Part shown: piece after piece, positions 7,294 to 14,900 of the stretch
Position numbering within the stretch: position 1 is the stretch's first letter
How the letters are laid out: each line of letters opens with the position of its first letter
Source: an uncultured Streptococcus sp.
GTDB taxonomy: Bacteria > Bacillota > Bacilli > Lactobacillales > Streptococcaceae
Assembly: GCA_902470035.1 (NCBI GenBank)
Contig: CABREZ010000015.1
Coordinates: forward strand, 1 to 17,740
Direction of reading: 5' to 3'
DNA length: 17,740 nucleotides
The notes under the pieces: generated by a model
What the model was told of the DNA's origin: nothing
Databases searched by the model: none
What the model saw: only the letters and a program-made list of their open reading frames with translations
Translations under genes and position numbers: made by a program

Positions 7294-7848
7294 ATGTTTT
7301 CAATCCTGATTTTATTCATCCTAGCTTGGAGTTTTTATATTGGGTATTCACGAGGGATTTTGCTTCAAGGATATTATTTTTTAACCATGATTGTGGCCAT
7401 GTTGGTCGCAGGATCAGGCTATCAGTCCTTGGCAAAAACCATTAGTCTATGGATCCCATTTTCGAGTGCAACACAAGCTTCAAAAACCTATTTTTATGGT
7501 GCGGACAAGCTCTTTCACTTAGACAAAGTTTTTTACGCTGGTTTGGCTTATTTCATCTTGTTTGTTTTGGTCTATGCGATTGGTCGAGTGATTGGACTCT
7601 TTATTCCCTTGATTCCAACGCCTGAAAAATGGGAGGAGTATCCGTTTCAGATTGCCAGTGGTGTTTTAGCTGTCTTGGTGACTTACTTTGTTCTGCAAAT
7701 GGGATTCACGATTTTGTCAACCATCCCCATGGTAGCCATTCAAGATCGACTCCATGGAAGTTTCCTCATTCGATTTATGGTGCAGCATAGCCCCCTTACA
7801 GCAGGCCTCTTGAAACAACTTTGGGTTGTAAAGATCTTAGGTGCGTAA
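7294..7848 (+). CDS. cvpA: CvpA family membrane protein
   Basis: Integral membrane protein of the colicin V production protein family; its molecular role in streptococci is not settled. The 184-residue product has four hydrophobic stretches: about 1-19, 27-44, 79-102 and 121-141, ending in a short amphipathic tail. The first follows the family pattern with a Gly-rich turn (YIGYSRGILLQGYY). I choose ATG 7294 because GGGGAG (7284-7289) lies 4 bases before it. An in-frame ATG at 7255 would overlap zapA by 29 bases and has no ribosome binding site. It follows zapA by 10 bases and is clearly in the same operon. A hairpin sits between it and mutS2. Confidence 0.88.
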   Translation: MFSILILFILAWSFYIGYSRGILLQGYYFLTMIVAMLVAGSGYQSLAKTISLWIPFSSATQASKTYFYGADKLFHLDKVFYAGLAYFILFVLVYAIGRVIGLFIPLIPTPEKWEEYPFQIASGVLAVLVTYFVLQMGFTILSTIPMVAIQDRLHGSFLIRFMVQHSPLTAGLLKQLWVVKILGA

Positions 7849-7899
7849 TCACTTCTCATCATGTCTAGCAGTTCATGAGAGATATTATAGAAAGGAAGT

Positions 7900-7929
7900 G
7901 GAGGCTCAGACCAAAATTAGCCTCCTTTT
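7900..7929 (+). terminator. Hairpin with T-run just before mutS2 (attenuator-like)
   Basis: GGAGGCT (7900-7906) and AGCCTCC (7919-7925) form a perfect 7-bp GC-rich stem with a 12-base loop, followed by TTTTCTGTT. It looks like an intrinsic terminator but ends 19 bases before the mutS2 ATG, leaving no room for another promoter after it. A -10-like TATTAT (7883-7888) lies before the hairpin. It therefore acts, if at all, as a partial terminator or a 5'-leader hairpin of mutS2. Confidence 0.5.
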
Positions 7930-7944
7930 CTGTTGTGGAGAAAC

Positions 7945-10281
7945 ATGAATCAAAAAATTCTCGAAACCTTAGAGTTTCAAAAAGTCAAAAACTTAGTAGA
8001 ACCTTATTTGCAAACGGAGCAGGGCGAAGTGGAGTTGCAGGAATTAGCCCCGCTTGCAAAAAAAGAAGCAATTGAAACCGCCTTTCTTGAGATGGCGGAT
8101 ATGGCTCAGATATTTGTGGAGCATCCGCACTTTAGCGTGCCCACCATCCAAGAAATTCGTCCGGTGACCAAACGTTTAGAATTGGAAACATCGCTCAATA
8201 TTGATGAATTGTTAGCGGTGAAGAAAGTCTTGCGCGTGACCCATGAATTGCGAAATTTTTATGATGAATTAGAAAATGTCCGCTTGGAAAAACTGGATCG
8301 GATATTTGAAAATCTAGTCGACCTTCCACAGTTGCAGGGAAGTCTCCATGCCATTAATGAGGCAGGATTTATTGAAAACTTTGCCAGTGAAACCTTGGCT
8401 AAAATCCGTCGACGGATTCAAGAGAATGAACACCAAGTGCGAGACATTTTACAAGAATTGTTGAAGACCAAGTCCGAAATGCTGGCTGATCAGGTCGTAG
8501 CGAGTCGGAATGGACGGAATGTCTTGCCAGTCAAAAACACCTACCGCAATCGGATTGCCGGTGTGGTGCACGATATTTCAGCCAGTGGAAATACCGTCTA
8601 TATCGAACCTCGAGCAGTCGTCAATCTCAATGAAGAGATTGCGAACCATCGTGCGGATGAACGCTTCGAGATGCTCCGGATTTTGGAAGAAATTTCAAAT
8701 CTCCTTCGGCCTCATGCGGGGGAAATTCGGAACAATGCTTGGCTAATCGGTCATATTGACCTCGTTCGTGCCAAACATCGCTTTTTACAGGATCGAAAAG
8801 GGACCATTCCAGCCTTGTCAGCTCAAGGGGAGATTCAGCTTCTGCAGGTTCGCCATCCCTTGATCGAGAAGGCTGTTCCCAATGATATCCACTTTGGCAA
8901 AGACCTCACAGAGATTGTGATTACCGGACCGAATACGGGTGGGAAGACCATCATGCTGAAGACCCTAGGACTAGCCCAATTAATGGCCCAGTCGGGGTTG
9001 CCAATCCTAGCAGATACTGGGAGTAAGGTAGCTGTCTTCACGCAAATCTTCTCTGATATTGGGGATGAGCAGTCGATCGAGCAGAGCCTATCTACCTTCT
9101 CCAGTCACATGACCAATATTGTCTCTATTTTGGAGCAGGTCGATGAGGAATCCTTGGTCTTGCTGGATGAGTTGGGAGCTGGAACGGATCCTCAAGAAGG
9201 GGCTTCACTAGCGATTGCCATTCTAGAAGATCTCCGCTTACGAGGGATTAAGACCATGGCAACCACCCACTATCCAGAACTTAAGGCCTATGGGATTGAA
9301 ACCCTTGGTGTTCAAAATGCCAGCATGGAATTTGATACGGACAGCTTGCGTCCGACCTATCGGTTTATGCAGGGGGTACCAGGACGTTCTAATGCCTTTG
9401 AGATCGCTCGGCGTCTAGGCTTATCAGAAGTGATCGTTCGTCAAGCGCAGGGGATGACCAATCAAGATCGGGATGTCAACCGCATCATTGAAAAGTTGGA
9501 AGCTCAGACCCTAGAAAGTCGCAAACGACTCGAGTCGATCCGAGATGTCGAACAGGAAAATCTGAAATTCAACCGCGTCCTCAAGAAATTGTATAATGAG
9601 TTGACCCGAGAGCGGGAGACAGAGCTTAACAAGGCACGTAAAGAAGCGCAAGAAATTGTGGATTTGGCTCTAGCAGAAAGCGATCAGATCTTACAAGGTC
9701 TTCATGCCAAATCGCAACTCAAGCCCCATGAAATTATTGAGGCCAAGTCTCAGTTGAAGAAATTGGCCCCAGAAACGGTCGACCTATCGAAAAACAAGGT
9801 CTTGAAACAGGCTAAGAAAGCCCGTGCTCCAAAAGTCGGAGACGAGATCTTGGTCATCAGCTATGGACAAAGAGGAAGTCTTACTAAGCAGCTCAAGGAT
9901 GGTCGTTGGGAAGCCCAAGTGGGACTGATCAAGATGACCTTGGAAGAAAAAGAATTTAATCTGTTAAAAGTTGAAAAAGATGCTTCTCAACCGAAAAAAC
10001 GCCAGGTCCATGTGGTCAAACGTTCCAACACAAATGGGCCTCGGGCTCGCTTGGACCTTCGTGGCAAACGATATGAGGAAGCCATGGAAGAATTAGACAG
10101 CTTTATCGACCAAGCCCTTCTCAATAATATGGCCCAAGTCGATATCATCCACGGGATCGGAACGGGCGTCATCCGGGAGGGAGTTACCAAGTACCTCCGT
10201 CGCAACAAGCATGTCAAAAGCTTCGAATACGCTCCTCAAAATGCAGGAGGAAGCGGAGCAACAATTGTGACCTTTAAATAA
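7945..10281 (+). CDS. mutS2: MutS2 ATPase/endonuclease
   Basis: MutS-like ATPase with a C-terminal Smr nuclease domain. Roles reported in the family are suppression of recombination and rescue or splitting of collided ribosomes, rather than mismatch repair. The 778-residue product lacks the MutS mismatch-binding domain, as expected. It has the core lever region (about 1-310), Walker A GPNTGGKT 328-335, SLSTFSSHM, Walker B LLDELGAGTD with Asp408-Glu409, and the TTHYPELKAY signature. A long coiled coil follows (about 510-620), then a KOW-like linker and the Smr domain, which starts LDLRG 703-707 and carries HGIGTG 736-741. I start at ATG 7945, preceded by GTGGAG (7935-7940); an upstream in-frame TTG overlaps that site. 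It is the last gene of the zapA-cvpA-mutS2 series. Confidence 0.96.
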   Translation: MNQKILETLEFQKVKNLVEPYLQTEQGEVELQELAPLAKKEAIETAFLEMADMAQIFVEHPHFSVPTIQEIRPVTKRLELETSLNIDELLAVKKVLRVTHELRNFYDELENVRLEKLDRIFENLVDLPQLQGSLHAINEAGFIENFASETLAKIRRRIQENEHQVRDILQELLKTKSEMLADQVVASRNGRNVLPVKNTYRNRIAGVVHDISASGNTVYIEPRAVVNLNEEIANHRADERFEMLRILEEISNLLRPHAGEIRNNAWLIGHIDLVRAKHRFLQDRKGTIPALSAQGEIQLLQVRHPLIEKAVPNDIHFGKDLTEIVITGPNTGGKTIMLKTLGLAQLMAQSGLPILADTGSKVAVFTQIFSDIGDEQSIEQSLSTFSSHMTNIVSILEQVDEESLVLLDELGAGTDPQEGASLAIAILEDLRLRGIKTMATTHYPELKAYGIETLGVQNASMEFDTDSLRPTYRFMQGVPGRSNAFEIARRLGLSEVIVRQAQGMTNQDRDVNRIIEKLEAQTLESRKRLESIRDVEQENLKFNRVLKKLYNELTRERETELNKARKEAQEIVDLALAESDQILQGLHAKSQLKPHEIIEAKSQLKKLAPETVDLSKNKVLKQAKKARAPKVGDEILVISYGQRGSLTKQLKDGRWEAQVGLIKMTLEEKEFNLLKVEKDASQPKKRQVHVVKRSNTNGPRARLDLRGKRYEEAMEELDSFIDQALLNNMAQVDIIHGIGTGVIREGVTKYLRRNKHVKSFEYAPQNAGGSGATIVTFK

Positions 10282-10294
10282 GCAAAGAGTCAGT

Positions 10295-10321
10295 CGTGCC
10301 TTTTAATCAGGCACGCTTTTT
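10295..10321 (+). terminator. Terminator after mutS2
   Basis: CGTGCC (10295-10300) and GGCACG (10310-10315) form a 6-bp stem, followed by CTTTTT. An outer AGCAAA/TTTGCT pairing (10281-10286 with 10319-10324) could extend it. Its T-run runs into the pepD -10 region. Confidence 0.88.
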
Positions 10322-10329
10322 GCTATAAT
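10321..10329 (+). promoter_or_regulatory. Extended -10 promoter of pepD
   Basis: TGCTATAAT (10321-10329) is an extended -10 that begins in the T-run of the mutS2 terminator. The -35 position (10301-10306, TTTTAA) falls in the terminator loop and is poor. The pepD ATG lies 32 bases on, after AAGGAAAG. Confidence 0.65.
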
Positions 10330-10361
10330 ACAGTCAGTTTAAACGGAAAGAAGGAAAGTTT

Positions 10362-11780
10362 ATGACCCCTAATCGTTCGTCCGATTCTTGCACCACCATA
10401 CTCGTCGGAAAAGGTGCTAGCTATGATGGTTCAACCATTGTAGCTCGTACGGAAGACTCTCAAAACGGAGTGTTTACCCCTAAGAAATTTATCGTTGTTC
10501 AGCCAGAGGATCAACCCCGTCATTATCGTTCAGTCCTATCTCCTTTTGAGATAGATCTGCCTGATAACCCTGTTCGTTACACGGCTGTTCCAGATGCTAT
10601 TCCTAAGGATGGTATCTGGGGAGAAGCGGGTATCAATCACTATAATGTGGCTATGAGTGAAACAGAAACCATTACGACCAATAGCCGGGTCTTGGGTGCG
10701 GATCCTCTGGTGGAAAGTGGCATTGGGGAGGAAGACATGCTGACCTTGGTCCTTCCTTATGTCCAGACTGCCCGAGAAGGAGTTCTTCGCTTGGGGAAAC
10801 TCCTTGAGGAATACGGCACCTATGAGTCTAATGGGGTGGCTATCAGCGATGTCAATGAAATCTGGTGGTTGGAAACCATCGGAGGTCATCACTGGATGGC
10901 CCGCCGTGTACCTGACGATGCCTATGTGACCAATCCCAATCAATTGGGAAGTGATCGCTTTGAGTTTGATCGCTCGGAAGAATTTTTATGTGACCCAGAC
11001 TTGAAAGATTTTGTGGAACGGCATCACTTGGCCTTGGATTTTGACGGTTCCTCCTTTAACCCTCGTTATGCTTTTGGGAGCCAACGAGACAAGGACCGCC
11101 ATTATAACACACCACGTGCTTGGGATATTCAACGGTTCCTCAACCCAGAAGTGGAGCAAGATCCTCGTTCCTTCTTTCTTCCTTGGTGTCAAAAACCTTA
11201 TCGCAAGATTACGATTGAAGATGTCAAATATGTCCTCAGCAGTCACTACCAGGATTCAGTTTATGATCCCTATGGTTCAGAAAGGGATGCACATAGTCGT
11301 CGGACCTTCCGTACCATTGGCATCAACCGAACTAGCCAGACGGCCATTCTTCAATTGCGGCCAAATCGTCCTCATGAGACAACTGGGATTCAATGGCTTT
11401 GCTATGGGTCTATGCCCTTCAATACGGCGGTTCCATTCTTTACCCAGGTCGATACAACACCGGATTATTTTGCCAATACGACAGAAAAAGTGACGACAGA
11501 TTCCTTCTATTGGACCAATCGAATCATTGCTGGTCTGGCAGATGCCCACTATAGTCATCATGTTGGAGATTTAGAAGATTACCAAGAAAGCACTATGGCC
11601 CTTGGGCATGCCCGGATTAGACGAGTGGATCAAGCTTTGGCAGCAGGACAAACTGTTGACTTCGAAAGAGAAAATCAGGAAATGAGTGATCAGATTCAAG
11701 AAGCGACGGATCGCTTATTGGACAAGATCTTGTTGGATGCTAGCAACTTGATGACCAACCATTTCTCTTTGAGTGACTAG
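10362..11780 (+). CDS. pepD: C69-family dipeptidase
   Basis: N-terminal-nucleophile (Ntn) peptidase that hydrolyses a broad range of dipeptides to free amino acids. The 472-residue product starts MTPNRSSDSC; Cys10, followed by TTILVGKGASYDGS, is where C69 peptidases carry the nucleophile freed by removal of a short propeptide. Other family segments are SETETITTNSRVLGADPLV, the EEDMLTLVLPY region, WWLETIGGHHWMA, and IQWLCYGSMPFNTAVPFF in the C-terminal half. There is no signal peptide or membrane segment, so a cytoplasmic site is expected. AAGGAAAG precedes ATG 10362 by about 3 bases. It stands alone between the mutS2 terminator and the glycine riboswitch. No terminator with a T-run is seen after it, only an AT-rich dyad (TATTTTC 11797-11803 / GAAAATA 11816-11822). 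Confidence 0.93.
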   Translation: MTPNRSSDSCTTILVGKGASYDGSTIVARTEDSQNGVFTPKKFIVVQPEDQPRHYRSVLSPFEIDLPDNPVRYTAVPDAIPKDGIWGEAGINHYNVAMSETETITTNSRVLGADPLVESGIGEEDMLTLVLPYVQTAREGVLRLGKLLEEYGTYESNGVAISDVNEIWWLETIGGHHWMARRVPDDAYVTNPNQLGSDRFEFDRSEEFLCDPDLKDFVERHHLALDFDGSSFNPRYAFGSQRDKDRHYNTPRAWDIQRFLNPEVEQDPRSFFLPWCQKPYRKITIEDVKYVLSSHYQDSVYDPYGSERDAHSRRTFRTIGINRTSQTAILQLRPNRPHETTGIQWLCYGSMPFNTAVPFFTQVDTTPDYFANTTEKVTTDSFYWTNRIIAGLADAHYSHHVGDLEDYQESTMALGHARIRRVDQALAAGQTVDFERENQEMSDQIQEATDRLLDKILLDASNLMTNHFSLSD

Positions 11781-11822
11781 TTGAGTTAAGCTACACTATT
11801 TTCACGATAATTTCTGAAAATA

Positions 11823-11851
11823 TTGACCTTCTTTTCAAATTATGCTAAAAT
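11823..11851 (+). promoter_or_regulatory. Promoter of the riboswitch-symporter transcript
   Basis: TTGACC (11823-11828), 17-base spacer and TAAAAT (11846-11851) with TG extension (TGCTAAAAT) form a strong sigma-A promoter. Transcription should start near 11858, giving a leader of about 300 bases before the symporter ATG. The 383-base gap from pepD to the symporter holds this promoter, the riboswitch, its terminator and a 91-base stretch before the gene. Confidence 0.85.
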
Positions 11852-11916
11852 AGAACAAATTGAACATCATACCGGATGAAGTTTTTCAGAAGTAGGGCCT
11901 TCCTATGACTGTGAAA

Positions 11917-12001
11917 TGGACGGAACTCTGGAGAGACCGTAAAGGCACCGAAGGGGCAAGGTAGGGCATTCTACTCAAACTCTCAGGTAAAAGGACAGAG
12001 C
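11917..12001 (+). promoter_or_regulatory. Glycine riboswitch (single complete aptamer)
   Basis: The conserved glycine (gcvT-type) aptamer core is plain: GGAGAGACC (11930-11938), GCACCGAAGGGGCAAG (11945-11960), ACTCTCAGG (11979-11987) and GTAAAAGGACAGAG (11987-12000). P1 is formed by CTCTG (11926-11930) with CAGAG (11996-12000). Only one full core is present. The 60 or so transcribed bases upstream (11858-11916) hold small hairpins (CATC/GATG at 11874-11888) and may be the vestigial ghost aptamer seen with transporter-type singlet glycine riboswitches. Downstream are a terminator and a sodium:amino-acid symporter. The P1 5' arm also pairs with the terminator's 5' arm, which predicts an OFF switch: glycine closes P1 and lets the terminator form. 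Confidence 0.93.
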
Positions 12002-12039
12002 AAAAGATAGAAGCCTTTTTGGTTTTTATTTGGAGCACC

Positions 12040-12072
12040 AGAGTACATGTTTAACATGTACTCTTTCTTTTT
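12040..12072 (+). terminator. Expression-platform terminator of the glycine riboswitch
   Basis: AGAGTACATGTT (12040-12051) and AACATGTACTCT (12053-12064) are perfectly complementary, giving a 10-bp stem with a 5-base loop in practice, followed by TTCTTTTT. CCAGAGT (12038-12044), at the base of the 5' arm, is complementary to ACTCTGG (11925-11931) in the aptamer P1. Confidence 0.9.
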
Positions 12073-12163
12073 CTCCTTGGATGATTGCTTGGATGATGTG
12101 GAGGAAGTGGATGGCTATCCCTTTCTAAAGCTAGACAAATGATAAAAGGAGAAACAGATAAGG

Positions 12164-13504
12164 ATGACAAATTGGTTGGCGTTTTTTAAACAAGTAGATA
12201 ATGTGGTCTGGGGAGCTCCCCTTTTGATCCTCTTGGTGGGGACTGGGATTTATCTGAGCTTCCGCTTGGGCTTGCTTCAAGTTTTTCGTTTACCCCAAGC
12301 CTTTCGGCTCATTTTTACAGAAGATCAAGGAGAAGGGGATATCTCTAGCTTCGGAGCCTTGGCAACAGCCTTGGCGGCGACAGTTGGGACAGGAAATATT
12401 GTCGGAGTAGCGACAGCTATTCAGACAGGAGGTCCAGGTGCCCTCTTTTGGATGTGGATGGCGGCCTTCTTTGGGATGGCGACCAAGTATGCAGAAGGTT
12501 TGTTGGCCATTCGCTACCGGACCAAGGATGACAATGGTCATATTTCAGGAGGACCGATGTACTACATCCTCCATGGGATGGGTGAAAAGTGGCGTCCTCT
12601 TGCTATTTTCTTTGCCCTAGCAGGTGTTTTGGTGGCTCTATTTGGGATTGGAACCATGACCCAGGTGAATGCCATTACGGGCGCTTTGAAGACTAGTTTT
12701 CAAGTTTCCCCTCAAGTCGCTAGTCTGGTCATTGCAGGAATCGTTTCGGCTGTCATATTTGGGGGAATTCATTGGATTTCCAAGGTTTCCGAAAAGGTGG
12801 TTCCTTTTATGGCTGTAGCTTATATCTTTGCGACAATTTACATCCTTGTCTTGAATATGGACCAAGTGCCGACCGTTCTTTCCCAAGTTTTCCAAGGTGC
12901 TTTTACAGGAACCGCGGCTATCGGTGGTTTTTCTGGAGCCTTGGTGAAAGAGGCGATTCAAAAAGGGGTGGCGCGTGGAGTATTCTCCAATGAATCAGGA
13001 CTGGGATCGGCGCCGATTGCAGCAGCGGCAGCAAAAACGGAAGAGCCGGTGGAGCAAGGTTTGATTTCTATGACCGGGACCTTCATCGATACCATTATTA
13101 TTTGTAGCCTAACTGGTCTAGCTATTTTAGTGTCTGGCCAGTGGACAACAGTGGGGGAAGGTGGGAGTGATTTGACCCAGCAGGTCTTTATCTCGACCTT
13201 CGGCCATATCGGTGGGATCATTCTGACCCTTTGTTTGGTCTTGTTTGCGACGACGACCATTTTGGGTTGGTCTTACTATGGTGAACGTTGTGTCGAATTT
13301 CTAGCAGGTGTTAAACTGATTCCCTATTACCGCCTTCTGTTTATCCTGATGGTGGGTTTGGGAGGCTTTCTTCAGTTGGAGTTGGTATGGGTCATTGCTG
13401 ATATTGTGAATGGACTGATGGCCTTGCCGAACCTCATCGCCTTGTTAGCTTTATCGCCTATTGTTATAAAGGAAAGCAAACGATATTTTAAGAAAAAGAA
13501 ATAG
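12164..13504 (+). CDS. Sodium:alanine/glycine symporter (AGCS family)
   Basis: Sodium-coupled amino-acid importer in the cytoplasmic membrane. The 446-residue product has about ten or eleven hydrophobic segments and AGCS family signatures: SFGALATALAATVGTGNIVG (62-81), PGALFWMWMAAFFGMATKYA (91-110), GGPMYYILHGMG (129-140) and NESGLGSAPIAAAAAKT in the middle. The ending KESKRYFKKKK is a basic cytoplasmic tail. The upstream glycine riboswitch makes glycine a likely substrate alongside alanine. The start is less tidy than usual. AAAGGAG (12145-12151) is 12 bases from ATG 12164, and AAGG touches the ATG directly. A 5-codon reading frame (12111-12128) with a better ribosome binding site lies upstream. 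Its convergent neighbour is the broken sstT, also a sodium-coupled amino-acid carrier. Confidence 0.94.
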   Translation: MTNWLAFFKQVDNVVWGAPLLILLVGTGIYLSFRLGLLQVFRLPQAFRLIFTEDQGEGDISSFGALATALAATVGTGNIVGVATAIQTGGPGALFWMWMAAFFGMATKYAEGLLAIRYRTKDDNGHISGGPMYYILHGMGEKWRPLAIFFALAGVLVALFGIGTMTQVNAITGALKTSFQVSPQVASLVIAGIVSAVIFGGIHWISKVSEKVVPFMAVAYIFATIYILVLNMDQVPTVLSQVFQGAFTGTAAIGGFSGALVKEAIQKGVARGVFSNESGLGSAPIAAAAAKTEEPVEQGLISMTGTFIDTIIICSLTGLAILVSGQWTTVGEGGSDLTQQVFISTFGHIGGIILTLCLVLFATTTILGWSYYGERCVEFLAGVKLIPYYRLLFILMVGLGGFLQLELVWVIADIVNGLMALPNLIALLALSPIVIKESKRYFKKKK

Positions 13505-13530
13505 ACCAGATCGTGTGATCTGGTCTTTCT
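13503..13530. terminator. Bidirectional terminator between symporter and sstT
   Basis: AGACCAGATC (13503-13512) and GATCTGGTCT (13517-13526) form a perfect 10-bp stem with loop GTGT. It is followed by TTCTGTCTT on the plus strand and by ATTTCTTTTTCTT on the minus strand, so it suits both converging genes. The symporter stop codon overlaps the left arm. Confidence 0.92.
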
Positions 13531-13533
13531 GTC

Positions 13534-14750
13534 TTAATAGCGTTTTTCTTTGGGCCAATCTTTCATTTCAGAAATGGCTGTAAAGAGGACGTCTGTCGAT
13601 GAGTTAAGGGCTGTTTCACAAGAATCTTGGATGACGCCGATAATGAAGCCTACACTAACCACTTGCATAGCGATATCATTGTCGATACCAAAGAGGCTGC
13701 AGGCGACAGGAATCAAGAGGAGGGAACCACCGGCGACTCCAGAAGCCCCACAGGCTGAAACAGCTGCAACGATACTGAGGACCAGGGCAGTCCCAAAATC
13801 GACCTGAATGCCTAAGGTGTTGACAGCAGCTAGGGTCAAGGTATTAATGGTAACGGCAGCTCCAGCCATATTAATAGTAGATCCTAGAGGGATAGAGATC
13901 GAGTAAGTATCAGGGTTGAGACCTAGCTCCTTACAAAGTTTCATATTGACAGGGATGTTAGCAGCAGAGCTTCTAGTAAAGAAGGCAGTCAGTCCACTGA
14001 CTCGTAGACATTTGAAGACGAGCGGATAAGGATTTTTGCGAATCATGATGTAGACAAAAATTGGGTTGATGACTAGAGCAACGAAGAACATGGTGCCAAC
14101 CAAGAGAAGTAAGAGGAGCCCATAGCTCTTGAGTCCATCAAAGCCTTGTCCTGCGATGGTGGTATAGACTAAGCCTAGAATTCCAAATGGAGCTAGGTTA
14201 ATAATCCATTCGACAATCTTGGAAGTAATATCTGCTAGGGTTTGAAGGAGATCCTTGCTGTGCTCACTCGCTTCTCTCATAGCAACACCAAAGACTACGG
14301 CCCAGGATAAAATTCCGATATAATTGGCTTGAATGAGGGCGTTGAGCGGGTTGTCCACGATTTTTAAGAGAAGGTTGCTGATGACTTCCCTAGTCCATCG
14401 GGAGAAGTTCCTTCAGCACTAGTTCCTGTTAAAGAAATGGTAATAGGAAAGAGATAGTTCACCAGGACCGCTACCAAGGCTGCCGCAAAAGTTCCCAGGA
14501 GGTAGAGGACAATGACTGATTTCATATTGGTTTGGGTTCCCTTTTGGTGCTGGGAGAGGGCGTTAGCGACGAGGGCGAAGACTAAAAGAGGAGCAATAGC
14601 CCGCAAACCTCCTACAAAGATTTCCCCTAATAGACCAATTGCAGATGCTTGAGGAAGAAGCAGAGCTAAGAGAGCTCCAACGAAGATTCCGATTGCAATC
14701 CGCTTCATAAGGTTGGTTTTATTCCAAGTTTGAATGAATCGTTTGACCAT
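13534..14750 (-). pseudogene. sstT: Serine/threonine sodium symporter SstT, frameshifted
   Basis: DAACS-family sodium-coupled importer of serine and threonine. The minus strand encodes the protein in two frames. ATG 14750, behind AAAGGAGGTCCTT, runs MVKRFIQTWNKTNLMKRIAIG and stays SstT-like to about residue 121 (TSAEGTSPDGLG). It then reads a short wrong tail and stops at 14364 (128 residues). The other frame picks up at 14388 with EVISNLLLKIVDNPLNAL and runs to the stop at 13534. It includes FFTRSSAANIPVN, IPLGSTINMAGAA and GIDNDIAMQVVSVGF. Adding one G to the GGG at 14390-14388 restores one 405-residue frame of usual family length, so a one-base loss is the simplest account. The rest of the gene looks undamaged, so the change is recent or a sequencing error. 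Promoter and ribosome binding site are intact. Confidence 0.88.
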
Positions 14751-14781
14751 AAGGACCTCCTTTATTGAAAGTTTACCGTCC

Positions 14782-14810
14782 ATTATACGATAGTAAAGTT
14801 TGAAAATCAA
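14782..14810 (-). promoter_or_regulatory. Promoter of sstT
   Basis: Minus-strand TTGATT (14810-14805), 17-base spacer and TATAAT (14787-14782) form a strong sigma-A promoter, 31 bases before the sstT ATG. Confidence 0.85.
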
Positions 14811-14852
14811 GGTGAGCATAAGAGGAGGTTAGTGGTTCTATAGCCTAAAATC

Positions 14853-14861
14853 TGATATAAT
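14853..14861 (+). promoter_or_regulatory. Extended -10 promoter of the MscS-type channel gene
   Basis: TGATATAAT (14853-14861) is a consensus extended -10; the -35 position (14833-14838, TGGTTC) is weak. The predicted leader is about 33 bases. Confidence 0.7.
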
Positions 14862-14900
14862 CAAACCATTAGAAAAAGAAGAGGGAGATTGATAGAAGGT

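Noticed and set aside
7875..8075. 66-residue open frame across the start of mutS2
   Set aside because: It overlaps the mutS2 start in another frame and includes the hairpin before mutS2; no ribosome binding site and no family resemblance.
10222..10229. TTCGAATA as a second CIN-box
   Set aside because: It lies inside the mutS2 coding sequence, about 130 bases before pepD, which has its own extended -10 behind a terminator.
10536..10943. 135-residue minus-strand open frame opposite pepD
   Set aside because: It is antisense to a clear dipeptidase gene, with composition typical of a shadow frame and no promoter or ribosome binding site.
11011..11493. 160-residue plus-strand open frame inside pepD
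   Set aside because: It overlaps the well-supported pepD in another frame, resembles no family, and has no good ribosome binding site.
11858..12001. Tandem (two-aptamer) glycine riboswitch
   Set aside because: The conserved core motifs occur once only; nothing upstream matches a second complete core.
12076..12097. Direct repeat CTTGGATGAT x2 as a mobile element scar or small tandem array
   Set aside because: Only two 10-base copies separated by 2 bases, with no inverted ends and no further units; likely chance or minor slippage.
14364..14400. Programmed -1 frameshift in sstT
   Set aside because: The site reads CTA GGG AAG, which is not an X XXY YYZ slippery heptamer, and the family is not known to use recoding. 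A one-base deletion or sequence error is simpler. A 3-4 base G run is also too short for classic phase variation.
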